Notes under the pieces: model-generated | What the model saw: the letters and a program-made list of their open reading frames with translations, nothing else | The model's database searches: none | Told to the model about the DNA's origin: nothing | Part shown: positions 19,341-30,012 of the stretch, in pieces | How positions within the stretch are numbered: the first letter of the stretch is position 1 | Layout: every line of letters begins with the position of its first letter | Made by a program: the position numbers and the translations under genes | From: Lentinus brumalis | Taxonomy: Eukaryota > Basidiomycota > Agaricomycetes > Polyporales > Polyporaceae | Assembly (NCBI GenBank): GCA_001792895.1 | Contig: MARA01000029.1 | Span: forward strand, 1-64,000 | Direction of reading: 5' to 3' | DNA: 64,000 nucleotides

Positions 19341-22300
19341 TTCGAGCTGCGCTAGATGCCGCGCGCGCACGCTCATGTACCAATAGTCGTTATGCTGTAC
19401 TGGGATCGTCGTTTATTTATGAACTCAATCATGATGGACAACACTTCCACATCCCAGTACGACTGAGCGGCAAGCGGCGAGAGAAGGATGTGGTGGCCAT
19501 GGTTGACAGTGGGGCCACTACAAAGTTTTTGCATCGACGGTTTGTGGAGGAGAACCGTGTTGCTACGCGGAAGCTAGCATCCCCCATCCGTTTATACAAC
19601 ATCGACGGTACAGAGAACCGCGATGGCACGATTGCAGAGGTAGCCGTGCTAGGGATGACGATCGGGGACCACCAGGAGCAGGTGGTGTTTATGGTGACAG
19701 ACGTAGGTGACGAGGATGTGATCATCGGCCTTGACTGGCTGCGCGAGCACAATCCGGAGATTGACTGGGAACGTGGCTCGCTGCGCCTATCCCGCTGCCC
19801 TTCAACATGCCATGCTAGTAAGAAGGCACCGGAACCTGCTGCAACTGTGACGCGTGATACGGAGGTCAGGCTCACGGCGCGTTCACGTTCAGATCGGGTC
19901 CGGAAGGCCAAGAAGATTGGCAGGGTGTGTGCAGCGGTGATGGTCGAAGAGGTGGAGGACATTAATGAGCCACCATTGCCGAATGAGGAGGAGTGGGATG
20001 GATCTGAGCAAACCCTTCTGGATGCCTGGATGGAGGGGCGCAGCCTACAAGGCGCTCCTCAACTCTTTGTCTCTGCGAGCCATACCTATTCCCAGGAGCT
20101 CGCGGAACAGGAGTACCAGAAACGGGGGCCAGCTCGTCCTATCGAACAACTGGTGCCGGAACACTACCATGAGTACCTTAGTGTGTTTTCAAAGGAGGCG
20201 TCAGAACGGTTGCCCAACCATCGCCCCTATGATCATGCTATCGAGCTGGTTCCCGATGCCAAGATGTTCCACTCCAAGGTGTACCCTCTATCCCCGAACG
20301 AGCAAGTCGAGCTTGATAAGTTTCTTGAAGAGAACCTGGCCAAGGGTTACATTCGTGAGTCGAAGTCACCGATGTCCTCCCCCTTCTTCTTCGTCAAAAA
20401 GAAGGATGGCAGTCTTCGCCCTGTGCAGGACTATCGGAGGCTGAACGACATCACCATTAAGAACCGTTACCCGCTGCCGCTGGTTTCGGAACTGATGGAT
20501 CGACTCAAGAAGGCCAAGTACTTCACGAAGCTCGACATTCGCTGGGGGTACAACAACGTTCGCATAAAGACAGGCGACGAGTGGAAAGCGGCCTTCGTGA
20601 CCAACCGGGGACTCTATGAGCCCACAGTCATGTTCTTTGGTCTGGCCAACTCCCCCAGCACCTTCTCTGCATTCATGAACGACATCTTCAAGGACCTCAT
20701 CGTTCTTGGCAAGGTCACCGTCTATCTCGACGACATCCTCATCTTTACGAATGACCTTGCTGAACATCGCACCCTTGTCCGAGAGGTCCTGAAGCGTCTG
20801 AAGGAGCATGACCTGTTCTGTAAACCAGAGAAGTGCGAATTCGAGCAGACCAAAGTGGAGTACCTCGGGATGTTCGTGTCCGAGAACCAGGTCGAGATGG
20901 ACCCGGTGAAGGTCAAGGGCATCGCAGACTGGCCAGTTCCCCGCAATGTGTCAGACATCAGGAAGTTTCGCGGCTTTGCGAACTTCTATCGTCGCTTCAT
21001 CCGGAACTTCAGCGCCATCTGCAAGCCTCTAGACAGGCTGACCGGCAATGTCCCTTGGCAATGGGGAGAGGAGGAGCAGCGGGCATTTGAGGAGCTGAAG
21101 CAGTGCTTCCTGACAAGTCCCGTACTCCGCATCTACGACCCGGACCGTCCCACACGAGTGGAAGTCGACGCCTCTGGGTTTGCCACAGGAGCGGTGCTGT
21201 CGCAGGAGGGGGAGGATGGAAAGTGGCACCCGATTGCCTTCCACTCCGAATCCATGAATGATGCTGAGCGCAACTACGAGATCTATGACAAAGAGATGCT
21301 CGCAATCATTCGTGCCCTCCAGGCGTGGCGCCACTACCTCGAAGGACTGCCCAGTACATTCGAGATTCAGTCAGATCACAAGAATCTTGAATACTGGCGT
21401 ACGGCGCAGAACCTCACCAGACGGCAGGCTCGATGGGCTCTCTACCTCTCTCGTTTTGACTTCGTCATCACACACAAACCGGGCACATCTAACGGTCGAG
21501 CAGATGCACTATCCCGTCGCCCTGACCACCAGCGAGATGACGCAGATGACAACCAAGGTCGCACGGTGCTACAGCCTAGTCACTTCCGCTCTCTGGCTGC
21601 TAGACGTGGACATCTGGCCCTTGTACCGGAGAAGTCACTTCTGCGTCGGATCCGAGAGTGTGGAGACCGCGAGAAAGAGGTGGCAGAGGCACTGCGCAAG
21701 GTGGAACAACTCGGGCCAGCACGGCTGCAGAATGATCTGGTGGACTGGAACGTCGAGCAAGGTCTTCTCCTCTATCGAGGCAAGGTCTACGTCCCCAACG
21801 ATCGCGCACTACGGGCAGATATTGTTCGCCTGCACCACGACCTACCACCCGCTGGGCACCCAGGCCAGTGGAAGACCATTGAGCTAGTAAGCCGCAACTA
21901 CTGGTGGCCGGGTATGACACAGTTCATCAAAAACTATGTTGAGACCTGTGACACCTGTCGACGAGGCAAGCCAATCCATGGCAAACGGCACGGTCAGCTG
22001 CAGCCAAACGAGATCCCAGACGGCCCTGGTCAGGTTGTGACCTGTGACTTCATCACCGGCCTACCAGAGGTTGATGGGTACAACGCGCTGCAGCTCATTG
22101 CGGACCGGCATGCGAAGCTAGTGCATCTCATTCCATGTCGAGACGAGATCGATGCCGAGGGTGCGGCGAACAACTTCATACGGGAGTATTTCCGCCTCCA
22201 TGGACTACCGCGAAAGATCATCTCCGACCGTGGCCCCCAGTTCGCCAGCAAGCTCTTCCGTGCCATTCTTAAGGGTCTCGGCATTGAGAGTGCACTGTCC

Positions 22301-23092
22301 ACTGCGTACCACCCCCAGACCGACGGACAGTCAGAGAGGTGGAACCAGGAGGTGGAAGCCTACTTGCGGATGTTCTGCTCACGCCGCCGAGACGACTGGG
22401 TGCAGTGGTTGCCCATTGCAGAGTTTGCGTTCAACTCTCATGTCCACTCCTCTACGGGGTATTCACCCTTCTACCTGCTCTATGGGTTCGAGCCACAGTT
22501 CCACATCCCAATGCTACCCACTGAGGTTCCTGCAGCGGACAGTCGTCGCGAGGAACTCCGACGGGCCCGGGAGGATGCGACTGCAGCCTTGACGCTCACT
22601 GCGGAACGCATGAAGGCACACTTTGACCAGCATGCTCGAGACGCTCCGGTCTTTGAGCCAGGTCAGAAGGTGTGGCTGGACACTCGCAACCTGCGAGTCA
22701 CAGGAATGCCTCGGAAGTTGGTGGACAGGTATGCAGGTCCCTATCCAGTGGTACGCCGAGTTGGCAACCTTGCCTATGAACTCCGTCTACCAAAAGACCT
22801 ACCCATCCATCCAGTCTTCCATGTGTCGCTGCTGCTGCCGCACAAGCACAGCTCCCTGCCGGGCCGGCACCCACCAGAGCCTGCACCGATTGAAGTGGAA
22901 GGAGAAGAGGAGTACGAAGTTGAACGGGTGCTGGAGTCTCGCCGCTATGGACGAGGAAGGAAGCTCCAGTACCTCGTACGGTGGAAGGGATGGGGTCCCG
23001 AACACGACAGCTGGGAGCCTGCAGAAAACCTGACCCATGCTCCACAGCGGGTTATGGAATTCTACGCGCAACACCCAACATCCCACCGTTAG
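19337..23092 (+). CDS. pol: Element B Pol: protease, RT, RNase H, integrase, chromodomain
   Basis: One uninterrupted 1,251-codon frame entered by -1 frameshifting from gag (its first codon is TTG). The aspartic protease DSG triad is at residues 57-59. RT follows with the YLDD active site at 463-466, and RNase H with a DASGFATGAVL motif near 611. Integrase has a zinc finger (about 840-890) and a DDE core (first Asp about 905, second in ISDRGPQF about 961). A GPF/Y-like module precedes a chromodomain (about 1193-1245: YEVERVLES, LVRWKGWG, SWEP). Chromodomains of this clade direct integration to marked chromatin, which fits its landing in another element. This pol appears undamaged and could act in trans. 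Confidence 0.96.
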   Translation: MIRAALDAARARSCTNSRYAVLGSSFIYELNHDGQHFHIPVRLSGKRREKDVVAMVDSGATTKFLHRRFVEENRVATRKLASPIRLYNIDGTENRDGTIAEVAVLGMTIGDHQEQVVFMVTDVGDEDVIIGLDWLREHNPEIDWERGSLRLSRCPSTCHASKKAPEPAATVTRDTEVRLTARSRSDRVRKAKKIGRVCAAVMVEEVEDINEPPLPNEEEWDGSEQTLLDAWMEGRSLQGAPQLFVSASHTYSQELAEQEYQKRGPARPIEQLVPEHYHEYLSVFSKEASERLPNHRPYDHAIELVPDAKMFHSKVYPLSPNEQVELDKFLEENLAKGYIRESKSPMSSPFFFVKKKDGSLRPVQDYRRLNDITIKNRYPLPLVSELMDRLKKAKYFTKLDIRWGYNNVRIKTGDEWKAAFVTNRGLYEPTVMFFGLANSPSTFSAFMNDIFKDLIVLGKVTVYLDDILIFTNDLAEHRTLVREVLKRLKEHDLFCKPEKCEFEQTKVEYLGMFVSENQVEMDPVKVKGIADWPVPRNVSDIRKFRGFANFYRRFIRNFSAICKPLDRLTGNVPWQWGEEEQRAFEELKQCFLTSPVLRIYDPDRPTRVEVDASGFATGAVLSQEGEDGKWHPIAFHSESMNDAERNYEIYDKEMLAIIRALQAWRHYLEGLPSTFEIQSDHKNLEYWRTAQNLTRRQARWALYLSRFDFVITHKPGTSNGRADALSRRPDHQRDDADDNQGRTVLQPSHFRSLAARRGHLALVPEKSLLRRIRECGDREKEVAEALRKVEQLGPARLQNDLVDWNVEQGLLLYRGKVYVPNDRALRADIVRLHHDLPPAGHPGQWKTIELVSRNYWWPGMTQFIKNYVETCDTCRRGKPIHGKRHGQLQPNEIPDGPGQVVTCDFITGLPEVDGYNALQLIADRHAKLVHLIPCRDEIDAEGAANNFIREYFRLHGLPRKIISDRGPQFASKLFRAILKGLGIESALSTAYHPQTDGQSERWNQEVEAYLRMFCSRRRDDWVQWLPIAEFAFNSHVHSSTGYSPFYLLYGFEPQFHIPMLPTEVPAADSRREELRRAREDATAALTLTAERMKAHFDQHARDAPVFEPGQKVWLDTRNLRVTGMPRKLVDRYAGPYPVVRRVGNLAYELRLPKDLPIHPVFHVSLLLPHKHSSLPGRHPPEPAPIEVEGEEEYEVERVLESRRYGRGRKLQYLVRWKGWGPEHDSWEPAENLTHAPQRVMEFYAQHPTSHR

Positions 23093-23112
23093 GTCGTGCG
23101 GACACGACCCTT

Positions 23113-23122
23113 GGGAGGGGGG
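23113..23122 (+). promoter_or_regulatory. Polypurine tract of element B
   Basis: GGGAGGGGGG stands three bases upstream of the 3' LTR, the expected plus-strand primer position. Confidence 0.85.
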
Positions 23123-23125
23123 TAC

Positions 23126-23492
23126 TGTTACGAACAGCCTCCCGGTACTATTCATTTCCTTTCCCAGTCATCCTATTGTTCGATCACCATGATTCCCATG
23201 GTCCCTCTCACGCTATTGTCTTCATCCATGATGTCTCTCACGCTATTGTCTTCTGACACTATTGTTCCCTCATGTATATAAGACCACCAGCGCTACCTGG
23301 GGACCCTCAGTTTCGACCTCTTGTCCCCAGGTAAGCCAAGCTGTACTTCGCTCTGTAGATACCTCTCTCAATACATCTTGTCCCCAGCCCTGATCGTCGA
23401 GCATTGCTCCGCTCTCGCTGCACAAGTGCTCGTCGACGCCCCTGCTCGTCTCGTGAGTCTTCCCTGATCCCCCTCGACGATCAGTCGTAACA
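23126..23492 (+). repeat. 3' LTR of element B
   Basis: 367 bp with the same termini and TATA-like box as the 5' LTR; it is followed by the TCTAC duplication. Confidence 0.95.
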
Positions 23493-23497
23493 TCTAC

Positions 23498-24706
23498 GTC
23501 CCGACCTGCGATAAATGTCAACGAAATAAGACCTCCACCAGACGCCCGCGAGGTCCTCTACATCCACTCCCTGTCCCCGAACGCCGCTTCACCAGTGTTA
23601 CAATCGACTTCATTGGGGCCCTACCCACGGACGACGGTTTCAACTGCATTGCTACTTTCACGGACTGCCTCGGCGCTGATATTCGCATGGTCCCCTGCCG
23701 GACCGACATGAGCGCGGATGACTTCGCTGAGCTGTTCTTTAAACATTGGTATTGCGAAAATGGCTTACCTCTCGAAATCATTTCAGATCACAATAAGCTA
23801 TTCATGAGCAAGTTCTGGCGTGCGCTACACCGTCTCACCGGTGTCGACCTCAAGATGTCGACCTCCTACCACCCACAGACCGATGGCCTCAGCGAGCGCA
23901 CAAACAAAACTGTCATCCAAATGATCCGATACCACGTCGAACGCACGCAACGCGGCTGGGCTCGCGCTCTCCCGCTAATACGTTTCCAACTCATGAACAC
24001 TGAGAACGCCTCGACAGGGTTCACGCCGTTCCAGCTCCGCCTGGGGTGCTCCCCACGCGTCATTCCCCCTCTGTTAGACACGAACGCTGACACTGTCATT
24101 TCAGACTATCCGGAAGAGGGCGAGCGCGCTCGCGCCCTTCTCTCGCAGATCGAAACCAACGTGCTCGAAGCGCGTGACAATCTCACGCTAGCGAAGACAA
24201 ACCAGGCGATGGCTGCAAACACACATCGTTCCTCCGAACACGCGTACGCCGTCGGCGACCGCGTCCTCCTCTGCACCTTCCATCGACGACGAGACTACAT
24301 GCAACGCGGAGACCTCCGGGTCGCCAAGTTCATGGTCAGATAAGACAGGCCATACAATGTAACCTCCGCCTATCCGGCGACTTCCACCTACACACTCGAC
24401 CTCCCACCCTCGATGAAGATCCACCCGACCTTCCACGGGTCCCTCCTCAAACCCTTCCTCAGTAACGACAATGAACGCTTCCCCGCACGCTCCGACCCCG
24501 AACCTGGACCGATTGTCACCGCAGACGGCCAAGAAGAGTACTTTGTCAACCGCATCCTCGACCGCCGACGACGAGGACATGGTTGGCAGTACCTCGTCCG
24601 CTGGAAAGGATACGGCCCCGGATCCGATAGCTGGATGGCCGGTACCGACGTCCGCGACCTGGCCGCCCTCGATGTGTTCCTCCGTGAACACAACCTCTCA
24701 GAATGA
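23498..24706 (+). pseudogene. Gypsy element A: integrase and chromodomain (part 2)
   Basis: Continues the frame broken at 17255: zinc-finger end (CDKCQRNK), integrase core (VTIDFIGALP, EIISDHNKLF, YHPQTDGLSERTN), then a TAA at 24341 where a Tyr codon is expected (VRxDxPYN). Past that stop the frame resumes with LPPSMKIHPTFHGSLLKPF and a chromodomain (EYFVNRILDRR, LVRWKGYGPGSDSW) ending at TGA 24704. Together with the two stops in part 1, the element cannot make intact Pol. Confidence 0.88.
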
Positions 24707-24875
24707 TCTTACCCTTCCCCGTGATGACCTGTCTGCTGTCTGTTTTCTATGTTGATTGCCGCCTTGTATCTTCCCAGTCCCGCCGTTTCCCGCCGTTGTG
24801 TTTTTCTACTTGTCTGCATACCCCATCCCCATCCCCTCGCCTCCCTCGTCCTCATCTTCAGAGGATAGGGAAGAG

Positions 24876-25041
24876 TGTAACCCCGCTCTGGGATTACACG
24901 CGCTTCCAGTGTTTGTCCCTGTTTGTTACCATAAAAGACGCTCCGCGCCTGTGTTGCTCCTTAGTTCACTCTAACGCGACACAGGTATGTTCGATTTGTG
25001 CTCCTCATGTATCTCCTGTAGTTCACTCTAACGCGACACAG
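24876..25041 (+). repeat. Probable 3' LTR of element A (right boundary uncertain)
   Basis: TGTAACCCCGCTCTGGGATTACA follows a purine tract (AGAGGATAGGGAAGAG), the position expected for the 3' LTR. A 23-bp repeat (TAGTTCACTCTAACGCGACA...) occurs at about 24963 and 25019. No left LTR is present for comparison. Confidence 0.5.
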
Positions 25042-25893
25042 TTTGTGCCAGTTCTCCTCCACACGTGATTAGTGTTATCGGCGGACAGCCGGTTTCTACT
25101 CAAATATTGGCCAAATAAACGCCGAATATTCGAACCAAATATACGGATGTTGAACTGAATATCGTACAAGTGAACCAAGACAGTGGCGGTGCACAAATAA
25201 TTGGACGGTATATACGGGCGAATATCTGCGACTGGCCCTTGTACTAAGGCGCCAAATGATCGAGGAGCCGCCTTAACTAGCGGGGCCAAATAATTCGGCC
25301 TAACTGAAGCCACTGCGTGGGCACGGCGGTCTCACCTGTCAGGGCGCAGGGAACCTATGTAGTCCTGTCCCAGGTGACGACTCAGTACTCCCGTACCCTT
25401 GACTCAGATGACGAATTCACCGTTGTGGACATCATAATCACGGTCGCGAAGGCTTGGGAGACCTCGAGCACAACGGTTCCGCGTCGGGATACTGTTATAG
25501 CCTCGAAGTGGTTCATGGCGGTCGAGCACGCAGACGGGCCAGTCGAGTGCGGAGCACAGATCCGTTCCCCGCGTATGCGCGACCTTGAAGGCCCTTGAAG
25601 GCTCCAGATCCAGATATTCTCCAGTTCGTCGTCGTCGGCCGCGCTCCGGCGGGGCTTATGAACGTGATTGACATTGCGGCGGTAAGTAGTACGCGTAATA
25701 AATGCATCAAATACATGACGAGACATGAAAACGGCGTGATAGCGTATGCAGGAGTGCAAAATGCGAAAGCAACATGAATAGCGTAGAGTAAGCGTGACTG
25801 GAGATCAACGAGCGACACGACAGCGACAGCGACAACGGAAGATTCCACAACGAACGACGAACTGATGACAAAGTCCGAACATCATCAACGAGC
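25042..25893. other. Non-coding between element A and the next gene
   Basis: The first ~250 bp are AT-rich and contain repeated CCGAATATTCG / AAATAT motifs, possibly transposon debris. The rest is the 3' flank of the Byr4-like gene. No gene is supported. Confidence 0.5.
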
Positions 25894-28800
25894 CTAAGCA
25901 CTCACGCCGACCCCGCTCCCTAGCAGAGCCTCGAGCTCCGCGATACAGTCCGTGCACCTAGCGTGCACCTCCCTCGCGTTCTCGAGCAGCGGCTTGATGT
26001 TCTCCGGGGCCATCGCGAGCCTCGAGTCGGGCTGCGGCAGCGGATACGGGTTCAGCTCGGGACTGGGATTACCCCACGGCTGCGGCGGCGCAGAGCGCAC
26101 AGAGCTCGTCGGGTTCTTCCTACCACGAGACTGTGGCCGACGTGCGCTCGGGCTGGGCGCAGACTGCCGCTTCTTGTTCCGCGACGGGGCCCGCGTCGAC
26201 TGCCCACTCGAGTTGTTCGACTGCGATGGGCCGCCCTCGTCGCCAGTATCGTGCTCGCGGACGTCGGACAGCTTGATAGACCGAGTGTAGCTCTCGAGGA
26301 TGGATGGGGGTATCGCGGAGGCCGGTTTCTTCGGGGACTCGCCTGCAGGGGTGAACAGAGACGACAGAGACGCTTCGGGTGGTCGACGAGCAGCATCCGC
26401 GTCCGACACGCGAGACTGGAACAGGTACGGTGACCTCCCTTTCTTCCCGCGCACGGTCGCAGTACCGTCCGACGAAAAGGTCAACGCGCGAGGGGCGTGG
26501 TCGAGATCCGAAGCGAACTCGACCCGATCCCAGTCCGCCTCGTCGTCAGCGAGACTCGTACCGCTCGCCAGCCCGGAGCTGCTGCTCGGCAACCCAGTCG
26601 CAGGCGAGCTGAGGTCGTCGACAGACGCGTTCCCCGCCTTCGACTTCTGCCCAAACCGGAAGATGGAGGCGAGCGACGGCCGCCGCGGAGACGACTTGTG
26701 CGTAAGAGAAGGCGTGGTGCCATACGGCGAGTTCGGATGCCTGGACGCGACGGACTCCGGACCAGTGCTCGTCTTCGCATGACGTCGTGATACGACGGAC
26801 TGGGGGCGAGATTCATGCTGCAGGTTCAGCGACGAGTCCGTGCTCGCCGACACCGACGAGGTCGACTGTGGAATGACCGGCTGTCCCGGGTTCTTCTTCA
26901 GCCGCCTCAGCATCTCGCGGATGTGCCGCATCCCGCGGCGCGCCGAGTTCTGCTTCTTCGTCGGGGACAGGACCCCGTGCATCGACTCGGACTCCTCGCT
27001 GGGGAGGGTGATGGTGCTGTTCATTGCATCCCCCCACCGCCAGTTGCGGTTGATGTCCTCTTCCGGGATGTTCGGCTCCAGCGACATCGTCGCTGACGGA
27101 TCAGGGTTGTTCAGCATCTCCCGGAGCAGCAAGAGCTGCCGCTGGCTGAGGTCGTGGCGGCCGGTGGACGCACGCCACTGCGACGGTGGGGGACTCGCTA
27201 GAGGTGGTGACATGGGACCAGGCGACGACGATCCAAGCGCGGGCTTCGGTTCGTCGCCCGCCAGCGTAATAGCACGTTCGCGACTCTTGCGGCCGTCGAT
27301 CGTGGTAGTCGGCACAGCAGGTGCAGACTGGCTGGAAGGAGGCGGAGACGTAGGCTGATTCCCTCCGCCACCCGCGAGGTCGATGAGCAATTCGGCGCAC
27401 TCCCACGAGAGCCGATACTTGGCCTCGATGTTGAGGAACGCCGTGTTGAACTGGCTTCGCGTAGGCGTAGTGTTCATGGCGGGGTTCGTCATCGCGCGTG
27501 ACCGCGAAGACGGCTTCGGGAAGTGGATGAAGCTGGGCGAGACCGGGCGCGACTGTGACTCTTGCGGTTCGTTGATGAGTTCTCGCACTTGCCCGACGAG
27601 CGTCGTGTATGTAGCCTGAAGCTGCTTGAGATCTATGACGCTGCTCCATCAGCATGTACATTTCACAACGAGATGCAGATACTCACGCTCGACGCTGGTC
27701 GCGAAGTCCCGCACCATTGTGAGATCGCGCTTCAACGATACCTGCGCCTGGCTGATTCGCGCCGGAATCTTGAGGTCCCCAAGCGAATTCCGCCGCAGCG
27801 CTGAGCTAGTCGACCCATCGCGCTCCTTCGGAAGTTGAGCCGTCCGGCCAAGAGACGCAGTTTGGACCGGTGACGTCGACCCTCGCGGTCGAGTCGGAGA
27901 CGGCAAGGGAGAAGGAATAGTCGGGAGGGAAGTCTCCGTAGAAGCGGTCTGGGTAGAGGACTTTGACGAGAGCGTCGGGTGCGAACGCGACGTCTCCAGC
28001 GTGCGGTCCATCGAGCTTCGCGTCGGCGTGGCAAGGTTCGCGCTATCCAGCACGAGCTGCTTGCGTGGGGTCTTGTTCCGGGGCGGGGACGGCGGCTGCA
28101 GCTCGATAGGCGGAAGGAGCGAGACGTCATGCGAGCTGCGAATCACTCGCGAGGGCGGACGCGGCGTGCTCTGATCGTGCGATGCGTCCGTCTCGTGTGC
28201 TGACGACGACGTCCCAGGGCGCTGCGACCGCTTCTCCCTCTCGTGCTCCTCCGCAGTGATGCTCTTCGTCCGCTTGTGCTTGCTCCCACCGAGGCTGATG
28301 CGCCGGATGCCACCCATAAACCGCCGGCTGCCCTTCTGGTCCTCGAGCGGAGGCTGTTCGGGTGACGCACAGCCGTGCGCGTCGCTCGAGTGGTCGTCGA
28401 ACGTCCTCGTCGAGCTCTTCTTCGCGCGGTGCACGTCCTCCACGCTCGCAGATGCAGACCGCTGTTTCGAGCTTCCACGGCTGCCTGGAGTGACCGGCCG
28501 GCGCGGTCGCGAGTCATTGTACGAGACGTGTCGGGGCACGGGCGGGCGCGTGCTCGAGCCCGACGAGCCATTCGACACCGACACCTGCATTGACGTCGAC
28601 GTTGGCCGTTTCGGCGTGCCGCCAAAGAGCAGCGCAGAGGCCGGCAGTCCGTTCCCGTCTATCGCCTCCTCAAGGTCCGTAGGCAACGTCCGACTTGAGC
28701 TGCCCGTCCCTTCGCGCGCGTGCAGCCTCTTGGACTGTGCGCTTCTCGGCGAGTCCGGATGCGGCTCACGCCCGCGCTCGACTCCCATCAAGTGCAGCAG

Positions 28801-30012
28801 CCGCTCCACGCTCGTCTCATGCTTCAGGACCCCTTCGCGACGCGGCGGCGACCCGGGGCCCTGACCGCCGCCACCACCGCGAAAAAACCACGACTTGGCG
28901 CCGCTGTGCCCGGGCGAGCTGGACGCGGCGAAGCTCACCGGACGCGAACGCTCGCTGTCGGGCTGTCGTTCACGCTCACGCGACGACTCGTCGTGCTCTC
29001 GCAGGGCGATCTCTGAGGGACCGGTGCTGGCGCGTTTCCTTCGCCCGGTGCCCCACTTCTTCCCGACGGAGCCGATGCGCGACAGGAGCGGCGTCCTCGT
29101 CGAGGTGTTCCCGACATCAGGCGGAGGCTCGTCGACGGGAGTGGCGGGCACGTCGCGTGGCTTCTTCGGATTCTCGGGCGTGACGGGTCGCACCGGTTCT
29201 GCCAGCTCAGCGCGGTCGTCGAGCTCGAAGATGCCCTCTTCGAAGTTGGGTGGCGGGCGGGACTTCTTGCGCAGCCGGCGGCGCTCGCGATGGATGGGGG
29301 GACTCGGGGGAAGAAGCGCGAGACGCGCTGCAATAGCCCCCGAGCTGCCTGATACAGTCGGGCGCAGCGCGAGATGCGCGGTCGAGGAGTACGAGTAGCC
29401 GGCCACCGAGTCCCGCCCAGTCGTGGTGGAGATGGGGACGGAGAAGACGGACGCGGTCGGAGAACGAGGGAAGGGGGATGGGAGAGGAGGGACGGGAGGC
29501 GGGATCTCGGTCGAAAGATGGAAGGGCACACCTCGCGAACGGCTCGTCACCGTCCGGTCGTCCTCCTTATCGGCGAATCCAAACTCGTCCTCCTCGTCTG
29601 ACGACGGCCACGACGGCCGCTTCTTCGGTGTCCGCTTCTTCGGAGACGCGTGCGTGCGCGCAGTCCCGTCCTCGAACTCGTCGTCCCAGTTCTCGACCGG
29701 TGACGAAGATCGTCCGTTCCCGCGTGCGCCGCCGTTCTGGGCGTTCACATGCGAAGTCTTTCGGGGGGCGGGAGAGTCGGCGTCTTGAAAGTCGTCGTCC
29801 CAGTTTTCGGCTGGCTGGATTCGTCGCAAAGGAGTGGATGGGCCAGGTTCGGCCCAGTTGTTGAGGGAGCTACGTCGGTCCTTCGCAGGCGTGGAGGGGT
29901 TGGATCGGCGCGGACTCGAGGGAGGGGATTTGGTAGCGCTGTGAGACGTCGTCGGGTGGCCGTTGAACTCGAAATCTTCGTCCCAATTCTCGGACGCGTC
30001 TGAGGAAGGCAT
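25894..30012 (-). CDS. Byr4/Bfa1-like septation-network protein (two exons)
   Basis: Exon 1 is 30012-27687 and exon 2 is 27632-25894; the 54-nt intron (GTGAGT...CATAG) is phase 1. The product is 1,354 aa. Three acidic-aromatic boxes lie at the N-terminus (ENWDEDFEF near residue 8, ENWDDDFQ near 69, ENWDDEFED near 107). This pattern recalls fission yeast Byr4 and budding yeast Bfa1, scaffolds of the two-part GAP that restrains the septation/mitotic-exit GTPase. Much of the rest is disordered and Ser/Pro/Arg-rich, with candidate phosphosites. Exon 2 opens with a predicted helix (KQLQATYTTLVGQVREL) and has EEDINRNWRWGDAM and a helical C-terminus. The functional name rests on the WD-F boxes and overall layout, so treat it as probable, not proven. 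The gene is intact. Confidence 0.78.

Larger units (their letters stand above)
17261..23492 (+). mobile_element. Complete Ty3/gypsy chromovirus (element B), 6,232 bp
   Basis: Two near-identical LTRs with TGTTACGA...TCGTAACA ends are flanked by a perfect 5-bp target duplication TCTAC (17256-17260 and 23493-23497). The order gag-protease-RT-RNase H-integrase-chromodomain is that of chromoviruses. It inserted into the integrase zinc-finger codons of element A in the same orientation. Pol is intact; gag is disrupted upstream of its zinc knuckle. Confidence 0.96.
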
